NCBI GenBank assembly: GCA_946887045.1
Contig: CAMPKC010000106.1
Location: forward strand, 1 to 5,201
Direction: 5' to 3'
Length of the DNA: 5,201 nt
Source of the DNA: an uncultured Sphingobacteriaceae bacterium
Lineage (GTDB): Bacteria > Bacteroidota > Bacteroidia > Sphingobacteriales > Sphingobacteriaceae
The notes beneath the pieces are model-generated. The model was not told the origin of the DNA. It saw nothing but the letters and a program-made list of their open reading frames with translations, and ran no database searches. Below are positions 1-5,201 of this stretch, piece by piece. Within the stretch, counting starts at the first letter, position 1. Each line of letters begins with the position of its first letter. The translations under genes and the position numbers were made by a program.

Positions 1-1083
1 TTAAACTATTTAACAGGAAAGCCAAGGGCAAATGCATTGGTGGTGCTTAACAGTAAGAAACCAATTCTTTATCTTGATACCATAACTGCTGCTGATGGCT
101 CATTTTTGTTTAAGAATATCCCCCCGGTCAGCAGCGAAGTATTTATGCTGATTGCTAAAAATGCAAAAGGGAAAGATTCAAACGCGAAGATCCAGGTAAA
201 TGAGCAATCAAGTGATTTTAAATTCTTGGGTTCTGCAACGCCATTAACTTTGAATAATGTAGATGTTGCTGGATTTACCGAGACAAAAAATCAATGGTTA
301 AAGAAAAAAGGTATTTACCGTGCAGATGGAATAAACGAGTTGAATGAGGTGGTTGTTTCTGGCAAAAAGATAGTAAGGGATTCAAAAAATAAAAATGGAT
401 CCGGGAACGCAGATATTATTTTGAATGAAACTGATCTAAAACAGTCGCCAGAAAGGACTCTTTTAGATTTGTTTCAAAAAAGCGTGAAGGGCTTCAAGTT
501 GGTTAGGGGGCCTGGGGTATATAGCTATACTGTTAATAACAAACCTCTTAAGTTAGTATTTGATGGAACAGACCCGTTCTACATCGAACAGACTCCTGAG
601 ACAAATTTTCTAGAGATCTTTAAAGCTAAAGATGTGAAAGGGATTGAGATAATGACATCCATAGGCAATGTACAAGCCTATCAGAGTTATTTTAATCCGG
701 AATCTCCCAAGGCAAATATGGCATCCACGGGTGGTATAAGAGGCATGGTGAGACTAGGAGATACCGTTTATGCTGAGATCACAACTTATGGTGAGGTTAG
801 TTCTATCATAAAGCAAAGTCCTGGAATGCAATTGGTGCGCGTTATCCCATTTTCTACAGCACGTAAATTTTATAATCCGAAATATATCGCAGAAGATAAA
901 GCTTTAGTTGATTTTAAACCACTAATTTTTTGGGAGCCTTCAATACTTACTGGTACGGATGGAAGAGCGAAGGTTAACTTTTACCACCGAAATAAGCCTG
1001 GAAATTACACCGTGATTTTAGAGGGAAGTGATATGAATGGTAATTTAGGCTACAGCAGACAAACTTTTAATATAAAAAATTAA
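1..1083 (+). CDS. C-terminal part of a carboxypeptidase-regulatory-like / TonB-plug-domain envelope protein (5' end outside window)
   Basis: The reading frame is open from base 1 to the TAA at 1081-1083 (360 residues). The TTG at 37 is an internal leucine codon, because similar protein continues upstream of it, so the true start lies left of the window. Three parts are visible. Residues about 1-90 resemble a carboxypeptidase-regulatory-like beta-sandwich (TAADGSFLFKNIPP). Residues about 113-222 resemble a TonB-receptor plug, opening with ELNEVVVSGKK and containing LVFDGTDPFYIEQ and DVKGIEIMTS. The last 55 or so residues (FWEPSILTGTDGRAKVNFYH, then YTVILEGSDMNGNLGYS) resemble an Ig- or macroglobulin-like strand domain. 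Such multidomain proteins are common in Bacteroidota and are thought to sit in the envelope; their role is poorly defined. No beta-barrel follows the plug, so this is not a transport-competent TonB receptor. No clear terminator follows, and nothing links it to the downstream genes. The domain reading is from motif recognition only. Confidence 0.82.
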   Translation, partial: LNYLTGKPRANALVVLNSKKPILYLDTITAADGSFLFKNIPPVSSEVFMLIAKNAKGKDSNAKIQVNEQSSDFKFLGSATPLTLNNVDVAGFTETKNQWLKKKGIYRADGINELNEVVVSGKKIVRDSKNKNGSGNADIILNETDLKQSPERTLLDLFQKSVKGFKLVRGPGVYSYTVNNKPLKLVFDGTDPFYIEQTPETNFLEIFKAKDVKGIEIMTSIGNVQAYQSYFNPESPKANMASTGGIRGMVRLGDTVYAEITTYGEVSSIIKQSPGMQLVRVIPFSTARKFYNPKYIAEDKALVDFKPLIFWEPSILTGTDGRAKVNFYHRNKPGNYTVILEGSDMNGNLGYSRQTFNIKN

Positions 1084-1235
1084 GCTGTTTCGGCATTGTC
1101 GCAGTTTTATCGAGACCAACATTTTGATTTGCCCCGCATATTATATCGTGTTACCCCTCGCTGAAAGCTATTAATCTCACAATATTTACGCTGGAAATTT
1201 GCTCTGTACCGATTTGGATTGTTGCAATGTTTTTT

Positions 1236-1239
1236 AGGA
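1236..1239 (+). promoter_or_regulatory. Possible weak ribosome-binding site (AGGA) of the GntR gene
   Basis: AGGA lies 12 bases before ATG 1252. This is longer than the ideal spacing, but it is the only purine-rich motif near either candidate start and none precedes TTG 1219. Bacteroidota rely little on Shine-Dalgarno pairing, so it gives only mild support for the ATG. Confidence 0.3.
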
Positions 1240-1251
1240 CAAATCTATAAT

Positions 1252-2262
1252 ATGTTAGAAATTAATCTAAACTTCTTATCTACACTGCCGCTCCACCGTC
1301 AGGTAAGAGATCACATCTTCAAGGCAATTGAGAACGGGGCATTTGAGCAGGGTGAACGGCTGCCTTCAATCAAAAAGTTAAGCGAAAATTGTGCAGTCTC
1401 GTCTATTACCATCGAGCGCGGTTACCGACATCTGGTTAAATCGGGCCTGATCTCATATGTAAAAGGGAAAGGCTACTACGTAAGACAGGAAACTAACCCC
1501 AGGCTTAAAATATTGCTTGTAGTAAATAAGCTCAGCTCGTATAAAAAATTAATTTACTATAGTTTTCTCGACGTTCTCGGCGAAAATGCGAAAGTTGATA
1601 TGCAGGTACATCATTATGACCCTAAAATCCTGAAAGAGATCATTGCTGAAAATCTGGGCAAGTACAATTATTACGTGATTATGCCGCACTTTTTCAGCGA
1701 CGCGGTTAAAGAAGAATATTTAGACACACTTTCGTCTATCCCGAAAGATGAGCTGGTATTGATGGATAAGAATGTGCCGGAACTCGGAAATGATTTTATC
1801 TCCGTATACCAGGATTTTGAACATGATATTTATGATGCTTTTGAATCGGCGTCAGACTTGCTGGAAAAGTATGATACAATAATAGTTTTGTTTGCTGCAC
1901 AAAGTAATCATCCGCCCGAAATTCTGAAAGGTGCGGATGTCTTTTGTAAACAACATAAAAAAGAGTTGTTGATTTTGGAAGGTGTCGAAGATGAGCCGCT
2001 TGTAAAGGGAGCAGTGTATGTCGTCACTTCAGAGTCGGAACTTGCAATGCTGATAAAAAGAGCCCAGGCTCTTAACTTTATTTTAGGAAAGGATATTGGT
2101 ATAATCTCTTTCAACGAAACGGCTCTTAAAGAGCTGCTCAACATAACCGTTATTACAACCGATTGGCAGCAAATGGGCGCAACAACAGGTGAGCTTATTT
2201 TAAATAAAAAATGTCTGCAGGTAAAAAATTCCTTTAAAATGATCAGAAGAGCCAGTCTCTGA
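1252..2262 (+). CDS. GntR-family transcriptional regulator with LacI/PBP-like ligand-binding domain
   Basis: The product is 336 residues. Residues 5-79 form a GntR winged helix: LPLHRQVRDHIFKAI, then the G34-E-R-L-P-S39 signature, a recognition helix near VSSITIERGYRHL, and the wing GLISYVKGKGYYV. Residues about 84-336 are not the usual FCD or UTRA sensor. They alternate hydrophobic strands and helices (LKILLVV, YYVIMPHFF, LVLMDKN, IIVLFAA, IGIISFNET) and end in ITTDWQQMG and a terminal R-A-S-L, matching the periplasmic-binding-protein fold of LacI-type regulators. Bacteroidota use this fusion mostly to sense sugars and control sugar-catabolic genes; FucR of Bacteroides is the general comparison. 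ATG 1252 is chosen over TTG 1219 because family proteins begin just before the first helix and an AGGA lies upstream. The ligand and targets cannot be told from the window, and no sugar-catabolic gene is adjacent. It is probably a monocistronic cytoplasmic regulator. Confidence 0.92.
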   Translation: MLEINLNFLSTLPLHRQVRDHIFKAIENGAFEQGERLPSIKKLSENCAVSSITIERGYRHLVKSGLISYVKGKGYYVRQETNPRLKILLVVNKLSSYKKLIYYSFLDVLGENAKVDMQVHHYDPKILKEIIAENLGKYNYYVIMPHFFSDAVKEEYLDTLSSIPKDELVLMDKNVPELGNDFISVYQDFEHDIYDAFESASDLLEKYDTIIVLFAAQSNHPPEILKGADVFCKQHKKELLILEGVEDEPLVKGAVYVVTSESELAMLIKRAQALNFILGKDIGIISFNETALKELLNITVITTDWQQMGATTGELILNKKCLQVKNSFKMIRRASL

Positions 2263-2281
2263 ACTGAAGATCATAAAACTG

Positions 2282-2302
2282 AAGTCTCAGGCCTGATGAC
2301 TT
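2282..2302. repeat. 21-bp near-palindrome downstream of the GntR gene
   Basis: The outer arms AAGTC (2282-2286) and GACTT (2298-2302) flank the perfect 10-bp palindrome TCAGGCCTGA (2287-2296), with one unpaired T at 2297. It begins 20 bases after the GntR stop. As RNA it would fold into a short bulged stem with a four-base loop and no good U-tract, so it is a poor terminator. As DNA it has the two-fold symmetry of an operator. An 8-bp direct repeat, AACTGAAG, sits at 2262-2269 and 2277-2284; its second copy overlaps the left arm. Whether any of this is functional is inference. Confidence 0.45.
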
Positions 2303-2525
2303 ATTTGCAACAAGGAAAAATGCTGGTGGTTCGTTGAAAAGTCAAGTGTTATTTTGTTATTATTGGTAAGTTTTTGTTTGTTATCTTTTTGAAAATCTGT
2401 GCATTTTAGTTGATGTCGGCCCGGAAGAATTATTTAAAGAAGACGCCGAATTTGGTGTAATAAAGTGTGGTATTTTCGTTATATTTATCAGACTTGCTAG
2501 ACCAATTCCTATATAGTTTTATAGA

Positions 2526-3116
2526 GTGCTTACAATCAAACAAATATCTGCGGACGATCAATCTCTATGGAATGATTTTAGGGAAGGGAATCAGATCGCG
2601 TATACAGCTTTGCTTAGGAAGTACACAAATCTTCTGTTTTGTTATGGGATTCGTTTTATACAGGATAGAGATTTTGTTAAAGATTGCATTCAGGATGTTT
2701 TTCTGGAATTATGGAATAGGAGAGAAAATATCAGTCCTACAGCCTCGGTAAAATCATATTTGTTCAAATCTTTACGGCTCAGGATATTTCGTGAGAAAAG
2801 CAAGTGGACCTCGACACAAAGCCTGGACGAGAATTATTGTTTTCAAATAGAGTTTAATATTGAGTCAAAGTTAATCGAAGATCAGACGGCTGAAGAGATG
2901 CGCTCAAGGATTAACTTAACTTTGAATAAACTTCCTAAAAGGCAAAAAGAAATCTTGTATCTACGCTTTTACGAAGGTTTGAATCATGATAAGATTTCTC
3001 AGGTAATGGGATTATCTAAACAATCTGCATATAATTTATTGCACGAATCTATAATTCATTTAAAGGAAGCATGGTTTCAACAAGTAGTTCTTCTTTTTTT
3101 AGTCCTTTTCGCTTAA
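2526..3116 (+). CDS. ECF-type RNA polymerase sigma factor (SusC-associated, sigma-70 family)
   Basis: The 196-residue product fits the ECF family in length. Region 2 spans about residues 21-92: GNQIAYTALLRKY, then the core-binding helix DCIQDVFLELW (53-63) and VKSYLFKSLRLRIFR, which corresponds to the part that melts and reads the -10 element. A variable linker follows. Region 4.2 spans about 126-181: LNKLPKRQKEILYLRFYEGL (133-152), then the helix-turn-helix HDKISQVMGLSKQSAYNLLH that reads the -35 element. The last 11 residues are almost wholly hydrophobic (QVVLLFLVLFA). GTG 2526 is chosen because a TAG lies at 2514-2516 in frame and the next in-frame start, TTG at residue 29, would cut into region 2. 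The gene precedes a FecR anti-sigma gene and a susC gene, the standard arrangement for trans-envelope control of polysaccharide utilisation loci. It presumably directs polymerase to the susC promoter when released by FecR. The exact target promoter is unknown. Confidence 0.95.
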   Translation: MLTIKQISADDQSLWNDFREGNQIAYTALLRKYTNLLFCYGIRFIQDRDFVKDCIQDVFLELWNRRENISPTASVKSYLFKSLRLRIFREKSKWTSTQSLDENYCFQIEFNIESKLIEDQTAEEMRSRINLTLNKLPKRQKEILYLRFYEGLNHDKISQVMGLSKQSAYNLLHESIIHLKEAWFQQVVLLFLVLFA

Positions 3117-3189
3117 ATATTTCTTTTTTTTGTTTCCTGTAATTGTCCATGTTGTCACTGTTGAGATGATTTTTTTGTGAAATTAATGC

Positions 3190-3202
3190 ACTGTTTTACA
3201 GT
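3190..3202. repeat. Small palindrome ACTGT-TTT-ACAGT in the sigma/FecR spacer
   Basis: Perfect 5-bp arms, 3190-3194 and 3198-3202, are separated by TTT. The site lies 84 bases before the FecR start in a 169-base AT-rich spacer (3117-3285). That spacer also carries a T-rich run right after the sigma stop and a 7-base direct repeat, GTTGAGA, at 3160-3166 and 3205-3211. In AT-rich DNA a palindrome this short can arise by chance, so a regulatory role is only a possibility. Confidence 0.25.
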
Positions 3203-3285
3203 TAGTTGAGAAATATTTTCAATTTTGACCAGTAGATTTTCATGTTTTTGGGATAATGCTTTTAATTAACCCAATAAACTGAATT

Positions 3286-4395
3286 TTGAAAAATTATTCC
3301 GACTATGACCTTGTTGATTTTCTGTCAGACGATTCGTTTGTAGAATGGGCAACAGGTAAATCTTTAGAAAACCAAAGCTTCTGGTCGTCATGGCTCGACA
3401 CATACCCTCATAAAGTCGAAGTATTTCATCAATCTCTTGAAATAGCATCTAATTTAAAAATCAAGCCGGTCTCCGGTTTGACGCATTCAGAGCAGGCACA
3501 AATGCTTGCTCAAATAAGTAACAAAACCATTTATGCGGGTGGTCTTAATCGTAAAATAAACTGGTACCAGCAAAGATGGTTAAGAGTCGCTGCAAGTATT
3601 TTATTGATTTCGACCATAGGTTTCTGGGCCTATTTTAGGGTTAGTGCCACAAAAGCAGGCGCTTTTAGTAACATATCAGTCAAAGATCATGAAGTTGTTT
3701 TGACTAATCCTGGTGTTATTCGCTTACCGGACAATAGTACGGTAATATTGAAACCGGGAAGCAGGTTAAGTTATTCCTCGGCCTTCAAAAATGCGACGAG
3801 GGATGTGTATTTGGAAGGTGAAGCTTTTTTTGAAGTTTCAAAGGACGTGGGTAAACCATTTATCGTTCATGCAGATGAACTTATTACAAAAGTGTTAGGG
3901 ACCAGCTTTTCTGTAAAGGCGTATAAAAAAGACAAAGAGTATCAAGTAACTGTTAACACCGGGAAGGTTTCTGTTTTTACCAAACACGATACCTCTGCTT
4001 ATTCAATTAATTCAGGTTCTTTAACAAGTATTCGAGGAGGTATTCTGGTCCAGCCTAATCAGCAGGCTACGTTTTATAAAAAACAAGCTAAACTGGTTAA
4101 AACAAAGTTAGAGCGACCAACTGCTCTTTCGGCCGGACTTGCAGAGGGTTCATTGAATTTCCAGGAAACACCATTTTCAGAGGTCGTAAAAGTTCTTAAT
4201 CAGGCTTATGCAATCAATATATCTTATGATAAAGATTTATTGGCTAATTGCCCCTTAACGGCTTCACTCTCTAATCAGCACTTATACGAAAAGCTTGACC
4301 TAATCTGCCAGGCTTTGGAAGTTAATTATAAAATTATTAACGGGGTCATTGTAATTAAAGGCAATGGAGGATGTAATAAACAAATTGTAAACTAA
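3286..4395 (+). CDS. FecR-family anti-sigma factor (inner-membrane, DUF4974 C-terminal domain)
   Basis: The product is 369 residues, the usual length for Bacteroidota FecR proteins. The cytoplasmic N-terminal part (about 1-97) has the family opening DFLSDDSFVEWATG and FWSSWLDTYPHKVEVF, which should hold the sigma factor. One membrane helix lies at about 99-117 (LRVAASILLISTIGFWAYF). The periplasmic FecR domain follows at about 133-230, with IRLPDNSTVILKPGSRLSY, VYLEGEAFFEVSKD, KPFIVHA and VLGTSFSVKAY. The C-terminal DUF4974 domain at about 287-357 (EGSLNFQETPFSEVVKVLNQ and later VIVIKGN) is STN-like and is thought to contact the receptor's signalling domain. TTG 3286 is the start because TGA lies two codons upstream (3280-3282), the resulting N-terminus matches the family, and the next methionine is at residue 73. 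It is inferred to pass the signal from the SusC receptor at 4546 to the sigma factor at 2526. Confidence 0.95.
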   Translation: MKNYSDYDLVDFLSDDSFVEWATGKSLENQSFWSSWLDTYPHKVEVFHQSLEIASNLKIKPVSGLTHSEQAQMLAQISNKTIYAGGLNRKINWYQQRWLRVAASILLISTIGFWAYFRVSATKAGAFSNISVKDHEVVLTNPGVIRLPDNSTVILKPGSRLSYSSAFKNATRDVYLEGEAFFEVSKDVGKPFIVHADELITKVLGTSFSVKAYKKDKEYQVTVNTGKVSVFTKHDTSAYSINSGSLTSIRGGILVQPNQQATFYKKQAKLVKTKLERPTALSAGLAEGSLNFQETPFSEVVKVLNQAYAINISYDKDLLANCPLTASLSNQHLYEKLDLICQALEVNYKIINGVIVIKGNGGCNKQIVN

Positions 4396-4423
4396 ACCAC
4401 TAATTATGATAGAAACCTAACTC

Positions 4424-4456
4424 AAAAAAAAACCGGTAGTGTTGACGCACTACCGG
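4424..4456 (-). terminator. Hairpin with A9/T9 tract: intrinsic-terminator-like on the minus strand
   Basis: CCGGTAGTG (4433-4441) and CACTACCGG (4448-4456) form a perfect 9-bp GC-containing stem with a 6-base loop. Nine A residues (4424-4432) directly precede it on the + strand, so a minus-strand transcript would have the hairpin followed by nine U residues, the textbook intrinsic terminator. On the + strand the stem is followed by GTAAATTC, with no U-tract, so termination there should be weak. No minus-strand gene is visible to need it. It may instead block antisense transcription, or be a structured part of the susC leader or a 3' end for the FecR message. Confidence 0.6.
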
Positions 4457-4466
4457 GTAAATTCTC

Positions 4467-4501
4467 CCATTTATTAACCAATTGCAAGCGATTATAAATG
4501 G
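4467..4501 (+). repeat. 8-bp inverted repeat in the susC leader
   Basis: CCATTTAT (4467-4474) and ATAAATGG (4494-4501) are perfect inverted repeats separated by 19 bases. The inner sequence AATTGCAAGCGATT can pair further on itself, including a G-T wobble. The element starts 10 bases after the stronger hairpin and ends 44 bases before the susC ATG. It is followed by ACTTTTCG, only a weak T-run. It could be a leader stem-loop or a protein-binding site; the sequence does not decide. Confidence 0.4.
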
Positions 4502-4545
4502 ACTTTTCGAATTAAATGATCAATTCACTTAACCAAACCTAAATT

Positions 4546-5201
4546 ATGAAAAAAAAGCCTATACGGGTAGTAATTATGCAAATTACCTTTCAACTTGCTA
4601 TTATTTTTTCTTTAGTGGGAAGCGCTATTGCTAAGGACAGCAAAGCGCAGGGAGCACTAAATACGAATGTAACTTTAAATGCAGAGTCAGAAAAGTTTTG
4701 TAAAGTTTTAAGTTCTCTTGAAAAACAAACAGAAATAAAATTTATCTATAGCTCGGCTATTATTAATTCGGACAGGAAAGTGTCTTTTTCTGTCGATAAA
4801 AAGCCTTTAGGCGAGGTTCTGGACAAGCTTTTGCCGGCATTACAGTTGACTTATCACGTGGCGGGAGATGTAGTGCTTATAAAAAGACATCATGGGGGGG
4901 AAGCCGTCATTGAGCAGTTTTTCTCTGTTATAAAAGTTACCGGAAAAATTACGGATGAAGATGGCGATCCGCTGGTAGGTGTGAGCGTAAAAATCGTGGG
5001 CACTTCAACCGGAACGGTAACGGATGTTGATGGAATATATTCTATCTCGGCGGAAGAAGGCAGCTCTCTTGTTTTTTCTTATATAGGGTTTGAAAGCCAG
5101 ACGCTACCCGTTCGTGGAGGCACATTAAACGTCGTGATGAAATCTTCAGGCACACAATTAAGTGAAGTGGTTGTTGTGGGATACGGAACGCAAAAGCGGT
5201 C
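4546..5201 (+). CDS. SusC-like TonB-dependent outer-membrane receptor with STN domain (3' end outside window)
   Basis: The frame is open from ATG 4546 to the window end (218 codons plus two bases); family members usually run to about 1000-1200 residues. A signal peptide covers about residues 1-34: basic MKKKPIR, hydrophobic ITFQLAIIFSLVGSAIA, with likely signal peptidase I cleavage near AIA-K or SKA-Q and no lipobox. Residues about 43-114 are an STN signalling domain (LEKQTEIKFIYSS, KPLGEVLDKLLPALQLTY, VVLIKR). A carboxypeptidase-D-regulatory-like domain follows at about 131-199 (VTGKITDEDGDPLVGVSVKI, SYIGFESQTLPV). The plug begins with LSEVVVVGYGTQKR (205-218), a SusC hallmark. SusC proteins import oligosaccharides, and some peptides, with a SusD lipoprotein using TonB energy. 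The STN domain shows this one also signals, fitting the FecR and sigma genes upstream. ATG 4546 is preferred to ATG 4576 because it retains the basic n-region. The substrate is unknown. Confidence 0.95.
   Translation, partial: MKKKPIRVVIMQITFQLAIIFSLVGSAIAKDSKAQGALNTNVTLNAESEKFCKVLSSLEKQTEIKFIYSSAIINSDRKVSFSVDKKPLGEVLDKLLPALQLTYHVAGDVVLIKRHHGGEAVIEQFFSVIKVTGKITDEDGDPLVGVSVKIVGTSTGTVTDVDGIYSISAEEGSSLVFSYIGFESQTLPVRGGTLNVVMKSSGTQLSEVVVVGYGTQKR

Noticed and set aside
1084..1251. Promoter or terminator in the spacer before the GntR gene
   Set aside because: I looked for the Bacteroidota promoter pattern (TTTG, about 19 bases, TAnnTTTG) and for a stem with a T-run. Only partial matches such as TTGATTTG were seen, at wrong spacing, so nothing is annotated.
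1908..2144. Minus-strand open frame of 78 codons within the GntR gene
   Set aside because: It lies wholly antisense to a well-supported domain-bearing gene and its translation resembles no known protein.
2341..2400. Sigma-gene promoter in the T-rich stretch (TAAGTTTTTG, TATCTTTTTG)
   Set aside because: These resemble the -7 element but miss the exact pattern, and no TTTG sits at the right distance; T-rich DNA gives such matches easily.
2467..2751. Plus-strand open frame of 94 codons overlapping the start of the sigma gene
   Set aside because: It is the sigma gene read in another frame; the sigma frame carries the conserved region 2 motifs.
3092..3131. Intrinsic terminator at the T-runs around the sigma stop codon
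   Set aside because: There are strong T-tracts but I found no stable stem directly before them.
3214..3240. FecR promoter at CAATTTTG (3220-3227) or TAGATTTT (3233-3240)
   Set aside because: Each has one mismatch to TAnnTTTG, but no -33 TTTG lies about 19 bases upstream of either.
3266..3448. Minus-strand open frame of 60 codons over the FecR start
   Set aside because: It is antisense to the conserved FecR N-terminus and has no recognisable features.
1..5201. Insertion sequences, tRNA or rRNA genes, CRISPR array
   Set aside because: No transposase motifs, paired terminal repeats with target duplications, cloverleaf-like sequence, rRNA stretches or regularly spaced repeats were seen on either strand.

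Overview
The window reads as ordinary chromosomal sequence from a member of the Bacteroidota, most likely a Sphingobacteriaceae/Pedobacter-like bacterium. This is inferred from gene content: a SusC-type outer-membrane receptor with an STN domain, preceded by a FecR-type anti-sigma factor and a SusC-associated ECF sigma factor. AT-rich spacers without strong Shine-Dalgarno motifs fit the same group. The genus itself is not proven. All five genes lie on the + strand, and both outer genes are cut by the window edges.

Layout: (1) 1-1083 is the C-terminal part of a large envelope protein with a carboxypeptidase-regulatory-like domain, a TonB-receptor-plug-like domain and a C-terminal Ig-like segment, but no beta-barrel after the plug. 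(2) 1252-2262 encodes a GntR-type winged-helix repressor fused to a LacI/periplasmic-binding-protein-like sensor domain. (3) 2263-2525 is a spacer with a 21-bp near-palindrome and a short open stretch of uncertain meaning. (4) 2526-3116 encodes an ECF sigma factor, with a GTG start. (5) 3117-3285 is an AT-rich spacer with a small palindrome. (6) 3286-4395 encodes a FecR-like anti-sigma factor, with a TTG start. (7) 4396-4545 is a leader holding two inverted repeats, one of which looks like an intrinsic terminator for the minus strand. (8) 4546-5201 is the start of a SusC-like TonB-dependent receptor that continues past the right edge.

Genes 4, 6 and 8 form a classic trans-envelope signalling and uptake unit. 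A ligand bound by the SusC receptor would be signalled through its periplasmic STN domain to the C-terminal part of the inner-membrane FecR protein. FecR would then release or activate the ECF sigma factor, which would transcribe the susC locus. A SusD lipoprotein and glycan-degrading enzymes would be expected beyond 5201 but are not visible, so no substrate can be assigned. The GntR regulator and the first gene are probably separate transcription units; no gene pointing to the regulator's ligand is in the window.

I see no clearly new biological system. The points most worth a second look are the non-coding leader of susC, the paired non-ATG starts of sigma and anti-sigma genes, the hydrophobic C-terminal tail of the sigma factor, and the near-palindrome after the GntR gene.
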